Positions 51,357 to 60,790 of a DNA stretch of 64,000 bases are shown here, one piece after another. The notes under the pieces are model-generated. The model saw only the letters and a list, made by a program, of their open reading frames with translations, was not told the origin of the DNA and did no database searches. The position numbers and the translations under genes were made by a program. This stretch comes from Amorphoplanes digitatis (GTDB taxonomy: Bacteria > Actinomycetota > Actinomycetes > Mycobacteriales > Micromonosporaceae), in assembly GCF_014205335.1 (NCBI RefSeq), contig NZ_JACHNH010000001.1:8426501-8490500 (forward strand), in the 5' to 3' direction. Within the stretch, counting starts at the first letter, position 1. The number at the start of each line of letters is the position of its first letter.

Positions 51357-52064
51357 TCAGGGGACGTCGTAGGAGAGCAGCGTCCTGTCGTCGTTGCGCA
51401 CCAGCGCCAGCCGCGACAGCGTGCCGGCGGTGAAGTGCGTGACGCCGGACATCGTGAACTCCTTGCCGGGCGAGGCGACCCACGAGCCGAGCTGCTCGCT
51501 CTCCCGGTTCGGCCCGTACGCCATCAGCCGGATCCGGTAGGGCTCCGACTCCTCGTTGCCCCGGTTGTAGAAGCAGACGAGGTTGATCTTCGTGCCCCCG
51601 GCGGCGCCGGTGAGGTTGATGTTCGCGGTCACCGGCACCCGGTCGCTGGCCGGCGTCATCGCCACGGTCGGGCCGGTCACCGACGGATCCACGACGCCAC
51701 GGCCCATCCAGAACACCGTGCCGACGCCGACGACAAGCGCGAGGCAGGCGGCGGCCAGCGCCGAGCCGAGCACCCGCCAGCGGACCCGCCGGCGTTCCTG
51801 GCGCCGCGTCGACTGCGCGGCCATGACCAGATCGGGCACGCTGGTGCGCCGGCTCGGTGGCGGCGGCAGCAGATCGGGGGCGAGCAGCTTCTCGAACTCG
51901 GCGGCGTCGAGCCGGCCGAGCAGGCCCGGCAGAACGGCGATGTCCGCGACCGCCTCCCGGCAGAACGAGCACGTCGCGAGGTGCCGTTCGTAGGCGGCGC
52001 GCTCCGCGGGCGAGAGGGCACCGAGGACATATGCGCCATCGTCGTGCTCGTGATCGCATCTCAT
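51357..52064 (-). CDS. Zinc-binding (ZAS) anti-sigma factor, RskA-like
   Basis: This is a 235-aa protein. Its ATG at 52064 overlaps the sigma stop (ATGA). The N-terminal anti-sigma module carries YERHLATCSFCREAV, the H-x3-C-x2-C zinc motif. A membrane span (LGSALAAACLALVVGVGTVFW, about 105-125) leads to an extracellular RskA-type domain (NINLTGAAGGTKINLVCFYN). It holds the co-transcribed ECF sigma factor at the membrane until released, probably by regulated proteolysis. Confidence 0.9.
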   Translation of the reverse strand: MRCDHEHDDGAYVLGALSPAERAAYERHLATCSFCREAVADIAVLPGLLGRLDAAEFEKLLAPDLLPPPPSRRTSVPDLVMAAQSTRRQERRRVRWRVLGSALAAACLALVVGVGTVFWMGRGVVDPSVTGPTVAMTPASDRVPVTANINLTGAAGGTKINLVCFYNRGNEESEPYRIRLMAYGPNRESEQLGSWVASPGKEFTMSGVTHFTAGTLSRLALVRNDDRTLLSYDVP

Positions 52065-52576
52065 CCCGTCACCCCCATCTCGTCCAGAACCATGCGTAGT
52101 GAGCGCAGCGCATAGTGCGTGCGCGACTTGACCGTGCCGGGCGGGACGCCCAGCCTCGCGGCGGCCTCCGCCACGGATCGCCCTTGGTAGAAGCACTCCA
52201 CCAGGACGTCTCGATGACTCGCTGAGAGCCGGCCCAGTGCCTCCGCGACCGTCCAGGCCTCCACGGCCCGGTCCGCCTCGTCCGCACTCGGCGGTGGCTC
52301 GGGAATCATGTCGGTGACCACCTCGCCAACCCGGACCGACCGGCGCCGCCAGGCGTCGATCGCCAGGTTGCGTGCGGTGGTGAAAAGCCATGACCGGACT
52401 CCGCCGCGCTCGGGGTCGAGCACCTCCGGATAGCGCCAGGCCCTCAGCAGCGTCTCCTGCACGAGGTCCTCCGCCTGCTGCCGATCCCCTCCGGAGAGGC
52501 GAACGGCGTGCGCGAACAGAGCGTCCCCGTGCTCGTCCTGCAGAGCGCGCAAAAGCTCGGCATCCTGATCCTCCAA
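52061..52576 (-). CDS. ECF sigma factor (SigL/SigK-like)
   Basis: This 171-aa group-4 sigma factor has region 2 with AEDLVQETLLRAWRYP and RSWLFTTARNLAIDAWRRR (the -10-binding helix), an acidic linker, and region 4 with FYQGRSVAEAAARLGVPPGTVKSRTHYALRSLR (the -35-binding helix-turn-helix). Upstream of the start is a 100-base gap to the IclR gene, where an autoregulated promoter is likely. Regulated by the coupled anti-sigma factor. Confidence 0.92.
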   Translation of the reverse strand: MEDQDAELLRALQDEHGDALFAHAVRLSGGDRQQAEDLVQETLLRAWRYPEVLDPERGGVRSWLFTTARNLAIDAWRRRSVRVGEVVTDMIPEPPPSADEADRAVEAWTVAEALGRLSASHRDVLVECFYQGRSVAEAAARLGVPPGTVKSRTHYALRSLRMVLDEMGVTG

Positions 52577-52678
52577 GCCTGCCGACCTCCCTCGCGCGTT
52601 CCAACCCGTATTACGTGCGCTCGGGTCGGGCGGTTCAAAGGAGTCTTAGGCCCGCAGTTCACTCATGCCGGGAGGCGG

Positions 52679-53473
52679 TCAGGCGGTGACGGCGTCGCCC
52701 GCGGACAGCGCCTCGGCGACATTGCGGGCGGCGGCCGTCAGCTTGGCGCGAACCACCCGGGCGGACGTCAGCATCTCGGCGGCCGGCAGGGCGCACGCGA
52801 GCACCAGCCTGCGCTCCATGTCCCGGTCGGAGACGACGTTGACGGCGGCACAGGCCAGTCCCTGCCGGAACTGGCCCATCTCCAGCTGCATCCCGCGCCG
52901 CTCCCCCGCGGCCAGGTCGGCCTCGAGCGCCTCGGGCGAGGTCAGCGTCGCCGGGGTGAACGCCCGCATGCCCCAGTCGCGCAGATAGCGGGCGCGCTGG
53001 TCGGCGGTCAGGGTCGCGAGCAGGGCCTTGCCGAGCGCGGTCGCGTGCCCGCCCTCGTCGAAGCCGGGCACCATATCGTCCATGAACGGCGACCGGGCGC
53101 CCTCCGCGCAGGCGGTGACGGCGATCCGGCCACCGACGAAGCGGCCCAGGTAGTGGCTGTAGCCGGTCTCGACCGCGGCCCTGCGCAACGCCTCGCCGAC
53201 CGACGGCGGGCCCCGGAACGCGGAGACCAGCTCGCGATAACGATCCGCGATCTCCAGGCCGACGATGTACGTGCCGTCTTCTCTGCGGATCACATAGCCC
53301 TCGTAGGCCAAAGTGCGGACGAGGTGATATGTCGTCGCGACGGTGAGCTCGCACCGCCGGGCGATCTGTTTCACGGTGAGTCCACGCGGAGCCCGACCCA
53401 CCGATTCGAGCACACGCAGGGCGCGTGACACGCTCCGGATGAGATCTGACGGCTCCGCCAGGGGGTCGCGCAC
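52679..53473 (-). CDS. IclR-family transcriptional regulator
   Basis: This is a 264-aa protein. The GTG at 53473 has GGAGGT about seven bases upstream. It has an N-terminal winged helix (RALRVLESVGRAPRGLTVKQ; RRCELTVATTYHLVRTLAYEGYV) and a C-terminal GAF-like effector domain (FVGGRIAVTACAEG; EGGHATALGKALLATL). The final part is Ala-rich. Divergent from the MFS gene by 153 bases, which it probably controls. The effector is unknown. Confidence 0.9.
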   Translation of the reverse strand: MRDPLAEPSDLIRSVSRALRVLESVGRAPRGLTVKQIARRCELTVATTYHLVRTLAYEGYVIRREDGTYIVGLEIADRYRELVSAFRGPPSVGEALRRAAVETGYSHYLGRFVGGRIAVTACAEGARSPFMDDMVPGFDEGGHATALGKALLATLTADQRARYLRDWGMRAFTPATLTSPEALEADLAAGERRGMQLEMGQFRQGLACAAVNVVSDRDMERRLVLACALPAAEMLTSARVVRAKLTAAARNVAEALSAGDAVTA

Positions 53474-53626
53474 AGCCACCTCCGACGCCGGGGACTTACA
53501 CCATATGAATAATCTTCCCCCGACGGAATGCCTCAAGCGTGTCGACCATGACCGATCTTTACGGCACGTGTGGTCATTAACACTCACCGTCTCGCATTCG
53601 GCGCCGCTGGGCATAACCTCCGGTTG

Positions 53627-54838
53627 ATGGCCGAGCCCCGGATCCTGCCCGCCGAGAACGCCGCTACCAGCGGGTACTCGGTCAGGCCGTGGCGCGCGGT
53701 CACCGGCGCGCTCACCACCACCATCGCCTGTTCGGTTCCGGTGTTCCTCGTCGGCGGACTCGCGGTCCAGATCGGCGACGAACTCGACTTCACCCCGGCG
53801 GGTCTCGGATTGGCTGTCTCGGCGTACTTCGGGGCAAGCGCGCTTGCCTCCGTGCCCGCGGGCGCGCTCGTCGAACGGTACGGCGCGACGGCGATCGCGC
53901 GGGCCGGCGTCGCGCTCGCCTCGGCGACGCTGCTGACGGTCGCGGTCGCGGCGACGTCACTGTGGACGCTCATCGCGATCCTGGCGCTCGGCGCGGCCGG
54001 GAACGCGATGGGCCAACTGGCGAGCAACACCAGCCTGTCGCGGCACGTGCCGGTGCGCCGGCAGGGCCTGTCGTTCGGCGTAAAGCAGGCGGCGATCCCC
54101 GTCAGCACCCTGCTGGCGGGCGCCGCGGTGCCGGCGGTGGCCCTGACCGTCGGCTGGCGGTGGGCGTTCGTGCTCGCGGCGGTCGGTGCGGCCGGCGCGC
54201 TCTTGCTCGTACCGTCGGAGCTTACCGCGGCCAAACGGCCGGAGACGGGCACCGGAGAGCGGGCCACCGCGGCCCTGGTCGTGATCGGGGTCGGCGCGAC
54301 GCTCGCGGCGGGCTCGGCCAACGCGCTCGGCACGTTCCTGGTCGACTCGGCGGTGGCCCGCGGCCTGGCGCCCGGCACGGCGGGGCTGGCGCTGACCCTT
54401 GGCGGCGCGGTCTGCGTGCTGACCCGGCTGTACGGCGGCTGGCAGGCGGACCGCTTCCCGGCGCACCAGATCGCCGTGATCGCGGTGCTGCTGGTCGCCG
54501 GGGCGGCCGGGCTGGCACTGATGGCGGCGCCGAGCCCGGTCACGCTGGTCCTGGGCGTCGTCCTGGGCTTCGGGCTGGGCTGGGCCTGGCCCGGGCTGAT
54601 GAACTTCGCCGTGGTCCGCCTGCACCCGCAGGCACCGGCGGCGGCCACGTCGATAACGCAGACCGGAGTGTACGCGGGCGGCTGCCTGGGGCCACTCGGC
54701 CTGGGCACCCTGGCCGCCACGGCGGGCTACCCGGCGATGTGGACGGCCGCGGCGCTCGCGATGCTCTGCGCGGCGGCGGCGATGGTCGCGGGAAGCAGAA
54801 TGCTGACCCGCCACGCGGTCACCACCGCGACGGCCTGA
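53627..54838 (+). CDS. MFS transporter (CynX/NimT-like)
   Basis: This 403-aa protein has twelve hydrophobic spans. Characteristic stretches: ALVERYGATAIARAGVALAS (the loop 2-3 motif), RRQGLSFGVKQAAIPVSTLLAG (spans 4-5), and LTRLYGGWQADRFPAHQIAV (second-half signal). The pattern resembles the cyanate/nitroimidazole transporter subfamily. The ATG at 53627 is chosen as the first codon before the hydrophobic core. Substrate unknown; probably regulated by the divergent IclR. It ends five bases from the convergent prenyl synthase stop. Confidence 0.87.
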   Translation: MAEPRILPAENAATSGYSVRPWRAVTGALTTTIACSVPVFLVGGLAVQIGDELDFTPAGLGLAVSAYFGASALASVPAGALVERYGATAIARAGVALASATLLTVAVAATSLWTLIAILALGAAGNAMGQLASNTSLSRHVPVRRQGLSFGVKQAAIPVSTLLAGAAVPAVALTVGWRWAFVLAAVGAAGALLLVPSELTAAKRPETGTGERATAALVVIGVGATLAAGSANALGTFLVDSAVARGLAPGTAGLALTLGGAVCVLTRLYGGWQADRFPAHQIAVIAVLLVAGAAGLALMAAPSPVTLVLGVVLGFGLGWAWPGLMNFAVVRLHPQAPAAATSITQTGVYAGGCLGPLGLGTLAATAGYPAMWTAAALAMLCAAAAMVAGSRMLTRHAVTTATA

Positions 54839-54842
54839 CGAG

Positions 54843-55856
54843 TCAGCTGGTGCGGTCTGCGATGAAGTCGCACAGCGACTCCATAGCCCGGCGGGGCGAA
54901 CCCGCCGGCAGCCCGGCGAGCTGGGCCCGGGCCTCCTCCGCGTAGGTGCGGACGGTCTCGCGGGCCCGCTTCATCGCCGCGGACTCCCGCAGCAGCCCGA
55001 GCGCCTCGGCGTGCAGCGCGTCGTCGACAAGCGGCCCGGAGGCGAGCAGCTCACGAAGGCGCACCGCGGCACCGTCGGTGTCGTCGTCGGCCAGCGCGTA
55101 GAGCACCGGAAGCGTGGGCACGCCCTCGCGGAGGTCGGTGCCGGGCGTCTTGCCCGACTGCACCGACTCGGAGGCGATGTCGAGCAGGTCGTCGGAGAGC
55201 TGGAACGCGATGCCGATCGTCTCGCCGTAGCCGGTGAGCGCCTCGACCTGCGCCGGCGTCACGCCGGAGAAGAGCCCGCCGAAGCGGGCTGAGGTGGCGA
55301 TCAGCGAGGCCGTCTTGTCGGCGATGACGCTCAGGTGGTGCTCGATCGGGTCGGAACCGCGCGGCCCGACGGTCTCGGCGATCTGCCCGTGCACCAGCCG
55401 CGCGAACGTCCGCGCCTGCAGGTGAACGGCCTCGGGACCGAGCGAGGCCGCGATGTCGGCGGCCCGGGCGAACAGGTAGTCGCCGATCAGGATGGCGACG
55501 GAGTTGCCCCACCGCGCGTTGGCGCTCGGCGCACCGCGCCGCACGGTGGCCTCGTCCATGACGTCGTCGTGGTAGAGCGTGGCCAGGTGGGTCAGCTCGA
55601 CGACCAGCGCGGCCGGCACGATCTCGGCCCGCGAGGGATCGCCCATCTGGGCGCCCAGCGCCAGAATCAGGGGCCGGAACCGCTTGCCGCCGGCGTCCAT
55701 CAGGTGCCGCGAGGCCTCGGCCACCAGCGGATCGGCGCTGGCGACATTGCTGCGCAGCGCATCCTCCACAGCAGCAAGAGTCGCCGACACCGACACGTCG
55801 ACCGCAGGGTCTATGTCGAGGCCAAGCGACGTCAGCGCGCTGTCTCCGGTGCTCAC
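54843..55856 (-). CDS. Long-chain polyprenyl diphosphate synthase
   Basis: This 337-aa trans-prenyltransferase has GGKRFRPLILAL, the first Asp-rich motif LYHDDVMDEATVRRG (DDxxD), and the second FQLSDDLLDIAS. It condenses isopentenyl-PP with allylic diphosphate to make the C35-C50 chain for menaquinone (heptaprenyl, octaprenyl or GrcC-type). The GTG at 55856 or 55859 begins VSTGDSALTSLGLD; the frame upstream runs into the repeat region and is not protein-like. Menaquinone fits its location near the respiratory nuo operon. Exact chain length cannot be read here. Confidence 0.9.
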   Translation of the reverse strand: MSTGDSALTSLGLDIDPAVDVSVSATLAAVEDALRSNVASADPLVAEASRHLMDAGGKRFRPLILALGAQMGDPSRAEIVPAALVVELTHLATLYHDDVMDEATVRRGAPSANARWGNSVAILIGDYLFARAADIAASLGPEAVHLQARTFARLVHGQIAETVGPRGSDPIEHHLSVIADKTASLIATSARFGGLFSGVTPAQVEALTGYGETIGIAFQLSDDLLDIASESVQSGKTPGTDLREGVPTLPVLYALADDDTDGAAVRLRELLASGPLVDDALHAEALGLLRESAAMKRARETVRTYAEEARAQLAGLPAGSPRRAMESLCDFIADRTS

Positions 55857-56130
55857 CACACTTTCACGATGCCATACGCCCCCGACAAGGGCCGCCTCAG
55901 GGGGGCCAACTGCAAGGTCCAAAACCACGCCAAGGCACCGATCCGGAAATGTCGACCGAGCCAGCCCGCCCCACACCGCCGACGAACCGAAGACCAAGAT
56001 CCAAAACATCCCAAAATACGGATCCAGAAATGTCCACCAAGGCTCCCGCCCCCAAGCCCCTGCACACCACCTCTGATCAGGCCGCCGCCGCCCAAGTCCC
56101 CACCCCAACCACGAACCAACCACCCCCAAG

Positions 56131-56160
56131 TCCACAAACTCCACAAACTCCACAAACTCC
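56131..56160. repeat. Nine-base tandem repeat
   Basis: About three copies of TCCACAAAC lie in an unusually C/A-rich plus-strand stretch (56080-56210), upstream of the prenyl synthase gene and at the edge of the pentanucleotide array. No gene was recognised in 55860-56220. Confidence 0.7.
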
Positions 56161-56219
56161 ACCCAACCCAACCCCCCTCACCCCGCTCCGCCAATCCGAT
56201 CCGATCCGGGCCGGGCGGT

Positions 56220-57480
56220 GAGGCGCGTGCCGGACCGAGCCGGTGCGGGGCGGGGCGGTGCGGGGCGGGATGGGATGGGATGGGGTAGGCCGGACCGGAC
56301 CGAGCCGGGTGCGGGGTGGGCCGAGCCGGGTGCGGGGTGGGCCGAGCCGGTGCGGGGTGGGTGCGGCGGGCCGGGCTAGACCAAGCCAAGCCAAGCCAAG
56401 CCAAGCCAAGCCAAGCCAGGCCGGGCCGGGCCGAGCCGGGTCGGTGCGGGGTGGGCCGGGCCGAGCCAGGCCGGGCCGGGTCGGTGCGGGGCGGGGCGGG
56501 TGGGGCCGGACCGGACCGGACCGAGCGGGGCGGGGTAGGCCGAGCCGGTGCGGGGTGGGGTGGGCCGAACCGAACCGAACCGGACCGAGCTGGGCTGGGC
56601 TCGGCCGGACCGAGCCGGACCGAGCCGGACCAAGCCGGGCGGACCGAACCGAGCCGAACCGGACCGAACCGGACCGGGTCGGTGCGGGGGGCGGGGCGGG
56701 GCCGGGTCGGTGCGGGGCGGGGTGGGCCGGACCGAGCCGAACCGAGCCGAACCGAGCCGAGCTGGGCCGGGCCGGACCGGACCGGACCGAGCTGGGCCGG
56801 ACCGAGCCGAGCTGGGCCGGACCGGACCGGACCGAGCCGAGCTGGGCCGGGCCGGGCCGAGCCGGGGCCAAGCCAGATCGAACCGGACCGAGCCGAGCTA
56901 GGCCGGGCCGGACCAAGCCGGACCGAACCGGGCCGGACGAACCGGGCCGAACCGAACCGGGCCGAACCGGGGCGGGGTGGGCCGAACCGAGCTAGGCCGA
57001 ACCGAACCGAGCCGAGCTGGAGCCGGGCCGAGCCGGGGCCAAGCCGGACCAGACCGAACCGAGCTGGGCTGGGCCGGGCCGGGCCGGGCTAGACCGAGCT
57101 GGGCCGGGCCGAGCCGAGCCGGGCCAGACCAAGCCGGACCGAACCGGGGCCGAGCCGGACCGGACCGGACCGGAGCGAGCCAGGCCGGACCGAGCCAGAC
57201 CGGACCGGACCGAGCCGAGCCGAGCCGGACCAGGCCGAACCGAGCAGGACCGAGCCAGGCCGAACCGAGCCGGACCGAGCTGGGCCGAGCCGGGCCAGAC
57301 CAAGCCGGACCGACCAGGGCCGAGCCGGACCGGGCCGAGCCGGACCGGGCCGGGCCGGGCCGGGCTGGGCCGGGCTGGAGCGAGCCAGGCCGGACCGAGC
57401 TGGGCTGGGCCGGGCCGGGCCAGACGAAGCTAAGCCAGTCGGAGCGGACCGGGGGCGAGCCGGGCCGTGTTGGGCTGGGC
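56220..57480. repeat. 1.25-kb degenerate pentanucleotide repeat array
   Basis: The sequence is built almost wholly of five-base units CC + three purines (CCGAG, CCGGA, CCGGG, CCAAG, CCAGG), with CTGGG variants, in a constant phase over long stretches. It includes seven exact CCAAG units at 56381-56415 and larger duplications near 56300-56360. All six frames stay open because a 5-bp period gives five-residue peptide repeats (for example GPSRA), so the apparent ORFs here are not genes. It lies between the nuo terminator and the prenyl synthase promoter. Confidence 0.9.
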
Positions 57481-57666
57481 TGGGTGACGGGTGGGCTCGG
57501 TTCGTGGGTTTGGTGGTGGGGAGCACGGAGCTGGCAGGGTGGGGGTGGCCGCTCATGAGCCGCCAGGCGATTGGCCGCCCCCGCCCGGTCTCGGCGGGAG
57601 CGGCGGTCTGTGCCATGCAATCAGGCACGACATGGTCCTGCTGTTGATCTTCGCTAGGAGGACACT

Positions 57667-57705
57667 AAAAGGCCCCGACCTGGAGACCAGGAATCGGGGC
57701 CTTTT
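57667..57705 (-). terminator. nuo operon terminator
   Basis: AAAAGGCCCCGA (57667-57678) pairs with TCGGGGCCTTTT (57694-57705), with an inner CCTGG/CCAGG helix. Read leftward it ends in TTTTAG. It is 12 bases beyond the nuoN stop. Confidence 0.92.
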
Positions 57706-57716
57706 GGGGTTGGTGG

Positions 57717-59249
57717 TTATCGGACGAACTGGGCGGCGTCGTTGGTGAGGTCCAGCAGGGGGGCCGGGACAACGCCCAGGATCAGGGTCACGATTACGCC
57801 GATTACCAGGGCGGCCGAGGTTAGGAAGCCTGGGATCGAGACCGACGGGGTTGTTTCGCCCGGCTCTGAGAGCCAGACCATCACGATTACGCGCAGGTAC
57901 GGGAAGGCCAGCACCATGCTGGTGATGACGCCGACGATGACGAGCCAGGTCTGGCCGCCGTCGACTGCGGCGCCGAAGACCGCGAACTTGCTGGTGAAGC
58001 CGCTGGTCAGGGGGATGCCGGCGAAGGCGAGCATGATGAAGGAGAAGGCGGCGGCGAACAGTGGGCTCTTGCGGCCCAGGCCCGCCCAGCGGGACAGGTG
58101 GGTCGCCTCGCCGTCCGCGTCGCGGACCAGGGAGACGATGCCGAAGGCCGCCAGTACCGAGAAGCCGTAGGCGACCAGGTAGAACATCGTGCTGGACAGG
58201 CCATCCTTGTTGAGCGCCAGGACGCCCACCATCAGGTAGCCCGCGTTGGCGATCGAGGAGTACGCCAGCAGCCGCTTCATGTCCGTCTGCGTGACCGCCA
58301 GGATCGCGCCGACCAGCATCGTCAGGATCGCGATCACGCCGAGGACCGGCTGGAAGTTCCAGCGGACGCCCTCGAAGGCCACGTAGAGGACGCGCAGCAG
58401 GGCGCCGAAGGCCGCGACCTTGGTGCAGGCCGCCATCAGGGCCGTGACCGACGTCGGGGAGCCCTGGTAGACGTCCGGGGTCCAGACGTGGAACGGGACC
58501 GCCGCGCACTTGAAGAGCAGGCCGATCGACACCAGGGCCAGGCCGCCGAAGAGGAGCACCTCGCTGCGGGTCGGGTCGGCCACCGCGGTGTGGATGGCGG
58601 CAAGGTCGATCGCGCCGGCGAAGCCGTAGAGCAGGGCCACGCCGAACAGGAAGAACGCCGAGGCGTACGAGCCGAGCAGGAAGTACTTGAGCGCCGCCTC
58701 CTGGCTGAGCAGGCGCCGGCGGCGGGCCAGCGCGCAGAGCAGGTACAGCGGGAGGGAGAAGACCTCGAGGGCCACGAACATGGTCAGCAGGTCGTTCGCG
58801 GCCACGAACAGCAGCATGCCGCCGAGGGTGAAGACGGCCAGCGGGTAGACCTCCGTGGCGCCCGGCTCGCTGCTCGCCTGCTTCAGGTCCTTCTCCGAGC
58901 CGACGGTGATCGCCGCCTGGGAGACGAACGCGCCGCCGGCCTCGACGGAGCGTTCGCCGATCAGCAGCAGCGACACGAGGCCGAGCAGCAGGATCGAGCC
59001 TTGCAGGAACAGCGTGGGGCCGTCGATGGCGACCGCGCCGCCGATGGTCAGCGTCCGGGTGTCGCGGCCGATGATCACCGCGATCAGCGCGGCGACGACG
59101 GCGACCAGGGCCAGGATCAGCTGGATCATGTTGCGGCGGTGGCGCGGCAGGATCGCTTCGAGCAGGATGCCGAGGCAGGCCGCGCCGAAGAGGATCAACA
59201 TCGGCGACAGGGCGGCGTAATTGATCTCGGGTAGTTGGACGTCTCCCAT
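57717..59249 (-). CDS. nuoN: NADH-quinone oxidoreductase subunit N
   Basis: This 510-aa protein has about fourteen membrane spans and is one of the three antiporter-like subunits of complex I. Signature stretches: LTMFVALEVFSLPLYLLCAL (the Glu of span 5), LFKCAAVPFHVWTPDVYQGSP (Lys and the PFHxWxPD motif) and TQTDMKRLLAYSSIANAGYL. It is the last gene of the leftward nuo operon, three bases after nuoM. It conducts protons in the membrane arm. Confidence 0.96.
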   Translation of the reverse strand: MGDVQLPEINYAALSPMLILFGAACLGILLEAILPRHRRNMIQLILALVAVVAALIAVIIGRDTRTLTIGGAVAIDGPTLFLQGSILLLGLVSLLLIGERSVEAGGAFVSQAAITVGSEKDLKQASSEPGATEVYPLAVFTLGGMLLFVAANDLLTMFVALEVFSLPLYLLCALARRRRLLSQEAALKYFLLGSYASAFFLFGVALLYGFAGAIDLAAIHTAVADPTRSEVLLFGGLALVSIGLLFKCAAVPFHVWTPDVYQGSPTSVTALMAACTKVAAFGALLRVLYVAFEGVRWNFQPVLGVIAILTMLVGAILAVTQTDMKRLLAYSSIANAGYLMVGVLALNKDGLSSTMFYLVAYGFSVLAAFGIVSLVRDADGEATHLSRWAGLGRKSPLFAAAFSFIMLAFAGIPLTSGFTSKFAVFGAAVDGGQTWLVIVGVITSMVLAFPYLRVIVMVWLSEPGETTPSVSIPGFLTSAALVIGVIVTLILGVVPAPLLDLTNDAAQFVR

Positions 59250-59251
59250 GG

Positions 59252-60790
59252 CTACGGCGCCACCTTTCCGTTCGCGACCGCCGTTGGTGCGGGATCGGTC
59301 GTGCCGACGTCCTGCATGGTTGCCTCTACCGCCGGATTGATCACATCGGTGACGGGCTTCGGGTAGAAGCCCAGGACCAGCAGGAGGACCACCAGCGGCG
59401 CGACCACGACCTTCTCGCGCAGCGTGATGTCCTTGTGCATGGCCGGGTACTCGGTCAATGTCGGGTTCAGCGTGCCCTGCGTGGTGCGCTGCACCATCCA
59501 GAGCACGTACGCCGCGGCCAGGATGATGCCCGTGGTGGCGATGACGGCGTAGGTCTTGTGCACGGTGAACGTGCCGATCAGCACCAGGAACTCGCTGACG
59601 AACGGCGCGGTGCCGGGCAGCGCCAGCGACGCGAGACCGGCGAAGAACAGGATTCCCGCCAGCACCGGGACCAGCTTGCCGGCCCCGCCGAAGTCGCTGG
59701 TCAGCGCCGAGCCTCGGCGGGCGACGAACATGCCGACGACCAGGAAGAGCAGGCCGGTCGCGAGGCCGTGGTTGACCATGTACAGCACCGAGCCGGTGCC
59801 CGCCTGGGTGGTGAAGGCGAAGATGCCGATGCCGATGAACCCGAAGTGCGCGATCGAGGTGTACGACACCAGCCGCTTCAGGTCGTTCTGGCCGACCGCC
59901 AGCAGCGCCGCGTAGATGATGCCGATGACACCGAGGACCAGGGCCGCCGGCGCGAACCAGCGCGACGCCTCCGGGAACAGCGGCAGGCAGTACCGCAGGA
60001 TGCCGAAGGTGCCGACCTTGTCGAGCACGCCGACCAGCAGCGCCGCGGCGGGCGCCGGGGCGGCGACACCGGCGTCGGGCAGCCAGGTGTGGAACGGGAA
60101 GAACGGCGCCTTGACCGCGAAAGCGATGAAGAAGCCGAGGAACAGCCAGCGCGCGGTGTTGGTGTCGAACGCCGCCGAGACGTCGCTGAGCTTCTGCCAG
60201 TCGAACGTGTGCCCGCCGACGACCCAGAGGCCGATCACCGCGGCCAGCATGAAGAGGCCGCCGACCAGCGAGTAGAGGAAGAACTTGACCGCCGCGTACT
60301 GCCGCCGGGCGCCGCCGTACGAGCCGATGATGAAGTACATCGGCACGAGCATGACCTCGAAGAACACGTAGAACAGGAACACGTCGGCGGCCGCGAAGAC
60401 GCCGATCATCGTGCATTCGAGGGTGAGCAGCAGGGCGAAGTACGCCGGCACGCTCCGCGTGGCCTCGTCGACGTCGTGCCACGACGCCAGGATCACGGCC
60501 GGTACCAGGATCGCGATCAGCATCAGCATCACCAGGGCGATGCCGTCCGCGGCGAACGTGAACCGGACGTCCCAGGTCGGGATCCACGGCTTCGACCAGG
60601 TGAACTGGAAGCGGTCGCCGCCGACCTCGAAGACGATCCACATGACGATGCTCAGCACGAGCACGACCAGCGACCAGCCCAAGGCGATCGTCTTGGCCAG
60701 CTGTGCCTTGGCCCTCGGGATACAGGCCACCACGGCCGCCCCCACCAGGGGGATCACCGTCAGGAAGGGCAAGAACGGAAAGTCGGTCAC
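59252..60790 (-). CDS. nuoM: NADH-quinone oxidoreductase subunit M
   Basis: This 512-aa antiporter-like subunit is recognised by FFEVMLVPMYFIIGSYGG (conserved Glu), FAVKAPFFPFHTWLPDA and QNDLKRLVSYTSIAHFGFIG. The GTG at 60790 overlaps the nuoL stop (GTGA) and yields VTDFPFLPFL; the ATG at 60799 would add three residues. It has the extended C-terminal region (VGTTDPAPTAVANGKVAP) of actinobacterial NuoM. Proton translocation in complex I. Confidence 0.96.
   Translation of the reverse strand: MTDFPFLPFLTVIPLVGAAVVACIPRAKAQLAKTIALGWSLVVLVLSIVMWIVFEVGGDRFQFTWSKPWIPTWDVRFTFAADGIALVMLMLIAILVPAVILASWHDVDEATRSVPAYFALLLTLECTMIGVFAAADVFLFYVFFEVMLVPMYFIIGSYGGARRQYAAVKFFLYSLVGGLFMLAAVIGLWVVGGHTFDWQKLSDVSAAFDTNTARWLFLGFFIAFAVKAPFFPFHTWLPDAGVAAPAPAAALLVGVLDKVGTFGILRYCLPLFPEASRWFAPAALVLGVIGIIYAALLAVGQNDLKRLVSYTSIAHFGFIGIGIFAFTTQAGTGSVLYMVNHGLATGLLFLVVGMFVARRGSALTSDFGGAGKLVPVLAGILFFAGLASLALPGTAPFVSEFLVLIGTFTVHKTYAVIATTGIILAAAYVLWMVQRTTQGTLNPTLTEYPAMHKDITLREKVVVAPLVVLLLVLGFYPKPVTDVINPAVEATMQDVGTTDPAPTAVANGKVAP

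Noticed and set aside
55860..56171. N-terminal extension of the prenyl synthase into the C/A-rich 9-bp repeat
   Set aside because: It reads as repeated Val-Glu-Phe and Trp/Gly low-complexity sequence with no ribosome-binding site; the family starts near the GTG at 55856.
56243..57620. Several overlapping open frames of 100-280 codons in the pentanucleotide array
   Set aside because: A 5-bp period keeps all frames open and yields five-residue peptide repeats; none has a start signal or domain.
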